Shown here piece after piece: positions 57,991 to 64,000 of a stretch of 64,000 bases of DNA (position 1 is its first letter; the number at the start of each line of letters is the position of its first letter). The DNA is from Topomyia yanbarensis. Lineage: Eukaryota; Arthropoda; Insecta; Diptera; Culicidae. The translations under genes were made by a program, and so were the position numbers. Where the stretch lies: assembly GCF_030247195.1 (NCBI RefSeq), contig NC_080672.1, positions 363,746,271 through 363,810,270 on the forward strand. The letters run 5' to 3'. The notes below the pieces were generated by a model, which searched no databases, had not been told where the DNA came from, and saw only the letters and a list, made by a program, of their open reading frames with translations.

Positions 57991-58499
57991 AAGAGGCTGA
58001 CGGAAAAGGAAACTATAATGATAACAAGAGCTACGCCACTCTCCACGAAAATCTTTATGCTTTCATCGCTCAGAAAGCGTGTGACTCTGACGACAGCTCA
58101 TCTTTTCTTGCTCCTAAAAACTATAGGCAGATAAGATTCCTTGTAGAGAGTGAAATTTTTCTCAAAAGGGGCTGCGAAATATAACAAATCGAGGAAGCTC
58201 TGACACAAAGCCGAAACATCTTAGAAATTTGACATCGAACATGGAGTTTTCAGCTCTTTTAGAAACACGGCAAATCTAATGTAACATGTGTCAGAGATTT
58301 AACTTAGTGCAACACATTTTGGGGCTAGGTTGAGTATTGGAAGCTTTGTGCTATTGCAGAACGCCTCCCGGCATCGAGGAGGCTTCAATTCTCCATGTTT
58401 GGCATGGGGTTGTTTCCTCGATTCAATGAAGCTGAGCAAATGAGTTTGCAATAATTAATTTGAAATCTTTGCGATTGAGGTTTTCGAGTCGAGTTAATT
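57991..58499. other. No gene supported
   Basis: One 73-codon frame (57963-58184) is open, without a domain. It overlaps the SINE tail. Confidence 0.35.
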
Positions 58500-58743
58500 T
58501 TAAGGTTCAACTTGGAAAGCTTGGAAAAGCCGCTTTTCCTTTCCGCTTTTTCTTGGAAAACGAAAAAAGCAGTTTTCTCTCGCAGCGTTGGAAAAATCTT
58601 CATGAAAATGAATCAGTAATACTCTACCAATGCTCCGAATACATTGATTTATTTTCATGAAGATTTTCCCAACGGCGAGAGAAAAAACTGCTTTTTCGTT
58701 TTCCAAGATGGCCGCTTATTATCTTATCTCAGTTGAACCTTAA
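58500..58743. mobile_element. TTAA-flanked palindromic MITE, copy 2
   Basis: TTAAGGTTCAAC at the left and GTTGAACCTTAA at the right enclose a palindrome of 244 bp. Its arms contain GGAAAACGAAAAAAGCAG and AATCTTCATGAAAAT. It belongs to the same family as 23873-24103 but keeps better arm complementarity. Confidence 0.8.
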
Positions 58744-59289
58744 CACGTTCGTTTTTTTTTTCTTTCATCAATTTACATTTGAGTACAACACCATTTCTGG
58801 TGAATAAATCTAAATGGAACTGACAGGGCCGCAGCGTGATCTTCTGGCCCCTTTGATGTTTTCGTTGGCTTTATTTCTCAGATCGATTTTCATACAATAA
58901 TTTTGTGCACCTAGAAAAAGAACACTTAGCCTGATTTATTTTATGGTTTTTCCTTACTTATTTTATAAAGTAGATCAAGATTTCAGAACCCCTCTAAAAT
59001 TGGCGCCCATGGCGGTGGCCAGTCTCCACACTACGAGCCTACGGCCAACTCCACACTATGAGTCTTATTTTTTCATCTGATCTGTGTTGGTCTACATAAA
59101 GTGTTTCTAGAATGGGAAAACCCCATTTTAGAATATACTTCAAAAGCAATCCTCAAATGGGCGTAAAAACCCATAATCTTTTCGTATTTTTCACACTTGA
59201 TTACAATGGTTTTATACTACAATTAAACATAATCACATAGTACACAGTATTGCAAAAACAAAAATTACAAATATTACAAAAATGGAATC
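58744..59289. other. No gene supported
   Basis: AT-rich DNA. A short imperfect duplication CCACACTACGAGCCTACGGC / CCACACTATGAGTC lies near 59026-59063. Confidence 0.4.
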
Positions 59290-60640
59290 TTAAAATCAAA
59301 GCCAACCTTCTTAGTACATTTTTGAAAACATCACAAGGTACAGAAAGGTCAAAATGGTCATAAACACTATTAAAAATATTACATATCGCCCTAAAGGTTT
59401 CCTTTTCGCTAGAGTTTGCATATCGAGCAGACGACAGCGATCGATGTACGGTGGTAGCTCTGCTGGGTTACGCCACGGGAGAGTTCTAAGAATAAAACGG
59501 TGGAATCTTGCCTGTACTGCTTCTATTCGGTGGATCCAAATGCTCGTTTTAGGAAGGACACCAAATGAATACTGAAGCTTCCAGGACAGATCCACCAAGT
59601 GAAAATAGAGTGCCCGTAAACAATATGGATCAGTGCACTCTTTGACGATTCTTATAATGAAACCCAGATTTCTATTTGCCTGTGCTATAACATGAGAGTA
59701 ATGATTTATGAATGTCAATTGTGAGTCCAGGGGTACTCCGAGGTCTCTCATAACTGTCACTCTCTCTAGCGATTCCCCTGAGATGGTGTAGCTCCAGAGT
59801 ATTGGATTTTTTCTGTGAGTAAAAGATATTATGGAACATTTGGACACGCAAGTTGTGACTACACCAATTACAAAAAGCATCTTAGTGTCGCTGTGTAGTG
59901 CCATGCAATCTTATATTGACCGCACAATGAGAAATAGTTTGAGATCATCAGCGTATATAAGTTTTTACCTTAGAGCTATACCATAATAAACGTTATTGAA
60001 GAACAACGAAAAAATCAACTGTCCTAGATTGCTCCCTTGAGGCATTCCCGAAAAGTTGATGAAGAAGTATGACTCGTTATTTCCTAATTTTACAGATAGA
60101 GAACGATTTACGAGATATGATTTAAGCCACCTTGTGAAGTTTAACGAAGCGCCCAGCCGCTTTATCTTCGCCAGTAGAAGAGAGTGATCTACATGATCGA
60201 ATGCAGCCTTGAGATCCGTGTATACAGTATCGACCTGAGATCCAATTTCAATATTTTTAATACAGTGCGAAGTGAATTGGGCTAGATTAGTAGTTATCGA
60301 TCTGCATGAAAAAAACCATGTTGATTCTTCGATATATATGCTTTGGTCTTACGAAAAAGCACATTTCCTACTAATTTGATCCAGAGAAGAGTGAGGTTAT
60401 GCAACGATAGTTCGCAACATTTTGCTTGTCACCTTTTTTAAAAACGGGAAACATAACTGATTTTTTCCAACACACGGGAAGCCCTGATTGCAACAGTGAT
60501 CGATTGAAAATTAGCCTGAAAGGCGTACACAATGCGCTTCCAGTTTACGAATCCATGAATAATATTGCATTGGTTTCATGAACAATGTTCATAATGTCCT
60601 GAACTAGTTCACGATTTGCTATTAATAAGGCGGAAACCGT
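59290..60640 (-). pseudogene. Non-LTR retrotransposon RT remnant
   Basis: From 60500 downward the minus strand gives FPVFKKGDKQNVANYR (fingers), DLKAAFDHVDHSLLLAKIKR, GMPQGSNLGQLIFSLFF, and YADDLKLFLIV (active site, ADD intact, about 59925-59960). From 59900 it continues SYTISGESLERVTVMRDLGV, PLDSQLTFINHYSHVIAQAN, RRIEAVQARF-like sequence and CRLLDMQTLAKRK. Stops and shifts are common in the first half. The style resembles the fragment at 53905-54440. Clade not assigned. Confidence 0.75.
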
Positions 60641-63241
60641 GACAGAAGTTCACAAAACAAAAACAAATATTTCCACTAATAAAAGTGTTATGCTGGCGTT
60701 ACTGGAGGGAAATTGAACATAATGACAAAACACATGATTTTTATTCATGATCCTGTTTTTTACGTAAAAACGTGGTTTGAAATGAAGAGATTAAATTTTC
60801 TATGTAAGTCACTTTGAATGCAAGTTTCGTGATTAGTTTTTGATAGCGTTAATTAATATTTTGCTTCACCGCAGATCATGCAGACACATTCCACGCACTT
60901 GTATCACTTACCTCATGAAAATAAATCTGTTAATATAAGCAAAAGTTGTTCTGAAATATGTTGGTATAGGCTCCCAAATCAAAGATATATAGAAATTTTT
61001 TTAAAGAATTTTATGACGGTCGTCAATGAAAACCAGTAATACATTTATGACTCGTTTTTATTAATTGAATTGATTTATCCGTACCACACCGACAGGTTTG
61101 TAATAAAATTTGTTTGGAGTAATCTTAAATGCAATTTTATTGTTCACATACTGTACAAAGATTTCATCTTTAGACACAGATTTATTGAGCAAATGGATCG
61201 CCGGATTCAAGGGGGGCAAAATTGACCATTTTTGCGTTGTCGCCTAACACAAAATCATGTTTTTTTCTATTTATGATGAAAACAAAGCACGCTATCTATG
61301 AAATCTTTTCAGAAGCTATTAGTACTCATCAATACCTTTCTAAAAATGTGCTATTTGTTGCCATTAAGGGGGCGGCCTACCTTATAATATCGAAAAATAA
61401 TCAAGATTTTTATTTCATTTATCAGTAGATAAACTATCTAAGGATAAATCAACAATTTCAGAACAGAGTTCGAAGTGATTTCAAAGATATAGAATGGGAC
61501 GCATTGGAATGCCAAATAATTATGAGAGCGCACGGAAGAATTGGTCATAGGGAATAACACTCACTCGTCCTTCATAACCATTCTTTTAAAATTGACAGGA
61601 TAATTATGGATCAAACCAACTGTTTGTCTTTTCGGGTTAGATTTTCTTCAACATGAACCAAACATAGTAGTTTACCGCAGTTTTTTATGTTTTTATAGCA
61701 CTTTAAATTCAAAATATTTTGATACGATGATGATACGCATTTCTTAGAATTCGCTAATAAAAGATACAATTTCACGAAATTCTCCAGTTTTCTATCATTT
61801 GGCTAATTCAATGACAAGCCGGGCATATGACCCATAAGACCGCAATTGTGTGAAATTTTTAATGATTTTTTTTGTACTGTAATATATTTAATTTATCGAA
61901 AAGCTGGGTCTTTCCTTTCTTTTCCAAATATCGCGTAAAACGGCTACGTTTTGATTAATTTCCGTAATCATCACTAATAAGTGTCGTCTTGCAGATCTAT
62001 GAGTAGAAACTGTTGAACAAACGCCAGAAGCTGAACGGGAAGGGCGATATTCTCGGTTCGAAATGTTTATTTCAACCGTATTAGTGGTATTGGTATTTCA
62101 CGACAACATTATATACAATATGTAGATATAGTAACTGCTCGACTGAGTATAATCGTTTAACAGTCTTACCTTTGTTGAGTTGCTTCAGAGTCACATTTGT
62201 TTATTTGTAACGCAACAAGAAAATAATTATTGAACCACCCTAATGACGTTTTTTTATCTGCCCTAATCAACAGTCAATTTTATTTTCAAGATTTTACAAT
62301 GTCAAGGCACTGAAATTGAATTACTTGAAAAAAGCTTCTTTGGTCAACAAAATAAAAAAAATTGAATCACCCTAACAAACAGTTAATTTTATTTTATATA
62401 TTTTCCGATGTCAATAATGTAGGTATTCAACTTACCAAAACTACTTGAAACCACCTTTTTCGAACCATTAGAAAGTGACGATTGTCGTCTACAATCTCTT
62501 CTATACCGGGCCACACTGTGCGCAGTGGTCGGAATTTTTTTGTATTTTTGTGTGGAAAAAGTGAAAAAAACATGATAAATTAATCTTACCCCATTCATAG
62601 GGTTCTAGAGTGCCACGCACCAAACCTTCTTAGCTTTATTATGCATAGTTTAGACAGTGAAAAAATGCCTGTTCGTGCATTTTGGTTTGCACCTTTCTTT
62701 CTTATACGTAGCTGAAGTTGGTGTAAAAAAATGTAAAAATCTCCAATAACTTTGAAACGAATGAGTATTTTACATACAGTCTTCGACAATATTAGGTTAT
62801 TTTGATACCTACACAATTGTCTTGAACATAGTTTGCACCAAAAGTCGCAATGAACAAAGTTATATTTAAAAATTAGATTAAAGGGGGTTGCTATAGAAAA
62901 CGCCTTATAAATCGATAACCTTTAGTCTTACAAGCTCAAGTTTTGTAACAAAATTCTTTACTATGAGCATTTCTAAAACTTTGTTGAAGACGCCAACTTT
63001 CTACCTCGTCAGTATAAAAAAGTTAGTTCGATCATAGTAACCCATGACTATTTTCAATTGTTATCAGATTGTGGGGAATATTCATACGAACAATTCCTCC
63101 AAAGACAGCCTGTGAATATATTCGATGGTTTGGCCTCTATTCAATTAAGTTCACGTTTTTGGCGTTTCCGTCCACTGTGCTGTGGTATGCGGTGTGCCCT
63201 GTTCTCAAGCCATATTAATTGGATTTCCAAATATCATTTGT
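60641..63241. other. AT-rich DNA, no gene seen
   Basis: No domain, splice-consistent gene or complete transposon was recognised. One tandem duplication is listed separately. Confidence 0.4.
62225..62460 (+). repeat. Imperfect tandem duplication of about 120 bp
   Basis: The order TTGAAYCACCCTAA, CARTYAATTTTATTTT, GATGTCAA/AATGTCAA and ACTTGAAA occurs twice (62232-62330 and 62362-62452). Confidence 0.55.
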
Positions 63242-63577
63242 CGAATACACATTTGAGTGGGACATGGTTATATGAAAAAAAATATAATTTGGCTTCGAGT
63301 AACTTTTTGGGTCCCATTTAGCTCCCAGAACAACTCTGTACATTTTTAGCTCGATCGGTAAAAACTATATTTTTGCTCTTACGGTTTAAAGTTTACATGG
63401 GATTTCGCATGGGAAAATTGTCTTTTGCAAATTAATTCTTCCAAGAGTCGCTCGTTATCTCCTAAAAATAAGTAGATGTCTGATTTTTATAGGAAATTTG
63501 TCAAGGAAACAAAGTCTAGAAGACTGCAAAACGATCTGATGCTTGTGGAAAAAGTTATCAACCCATTCATGCCCATG
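63242..63577. repeat. Interspersed repeat, inverted partner of 1-338
   Basis: It holds the same landmarks in reverse order: AGTAACTTTTTGGGTCCCAT, TTTACATGGGATTTCGCATG, and CAAAACGATCTGATGCTTGT. Non-coding. Confidence 0.75.
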
Positions 63578-64000
63578 TTGTTTGTGGACAACAAAGTTTT
63601 TAAACAGCTGTAACTTCTGATTGAGGCAAGATTTGCTCACAAAAACAAGTAAGGCTAACAAATTTGACTGTAGCCTTTCAGTGGAGTAATAACAGTTACA
63701 AGAATCAGCTCTAGAACTAAAGTTATTGCAATTAGTCTGATTGGATTCCGATGGAGCAGTGCTGCCAGGGACAGTTTACGTTGACGACGGAAAATGAATT
63801 TTTCATATATCTTCGTTATATTGAAATATTACTGAAAACTGATAAAACTTATCAATTTAGACTGTCTTTGGCTACGTTTTTCACACAATTGGACTATTGT
63901 AAATATTCTAGGAGAATTGTATTGAGCATTGGAAGGTGAAAATTGAGCAGCTTCTAGCACTGCGCGGGAAGCAACTATCTTTATGAAAAAATACTTTTCG
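63578..64000. other. AT-rich DNA, no gene seen
   Basis: Nothing recognisable beyond short frames. Confidence 0.4.

Overview
The window looks like mosquito (Culicidae, probably culicine or Aedes-like) nuclear DNA. It is AT-rich and intron-bearing. It is packed with nested non-LTR retrotransposon remains (I, RTE/JAM-like, LOA/Lian-like and R1 clades), a mosquito-type DD37E transposon, a DD37D mariner, a tRNA-derived SINE, many MITEs, and degenerate repeats with (ACAT)n tails ending near a CTTTC..GAAAGGC motif. The species call is inference: no sequence search could be run.

Only two host genes can be supported. The first, on the plus strand (7310-12061), is vigilin (Dp1/HDLBP), with about 15 KH repeats in 1,248 residues over three coding exons. 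The second, on the minus strand (40410 down to 36726), is a 13-exon, 815-codon gene whose N-terminal coiled coil and C-terminal C2-like domain match RPGRIP1L/fantom, a ciliary transition-zone scaffold. Its exons join in frame at consensus splice sites. They have no functional link to each other.

Layout. 1-7240: repeats and a degraded R1 element (about 2367-4735). 7245-12061: vigilin, with a foldback MITE and a strong hairpin in its first coding intron. 12062-15065: 3'UTR-like AT-rich DNA. 15066-20170: a MITE abutting a degraded minus-strand I-clade element that carries its own 497-bp insertion. 21283-22246: a deleted DD37E transposon. 23395-26023: an RTE fragment and two nests of MITE-like elements, one with a pogo-like helix-turn-helix remnant. 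27040-36600: a nest of four elements (LOA, then RTE, then I-clade, then a TA-flanked MITE). 36726-40410: the RPGRIP1L-like gene. 41288-44432: a large element with inverted CCCAACAAACATT ends that holds an intact DD37D mariner (42409-43711). 44515-49430: degenerate repeats interrupted by a 1.8-kb foldback element. 51078-52515: a second R1 3' end. 53905-60640: RT fragments, a SINE and a MITE. The outermost about 335 bases at each side of the window are inverted copies of one repeat.

The clearest results are the nesting chronology, the intact mariner, the hairpin-forming elements (one inside a vigilin intron), the pogo-like signature inside a MITE-like element, and the apparent lack of central C2 domains in the RPGRIP1L-like gene. 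I saw no operon, CRISPR array or obvious new gene system.
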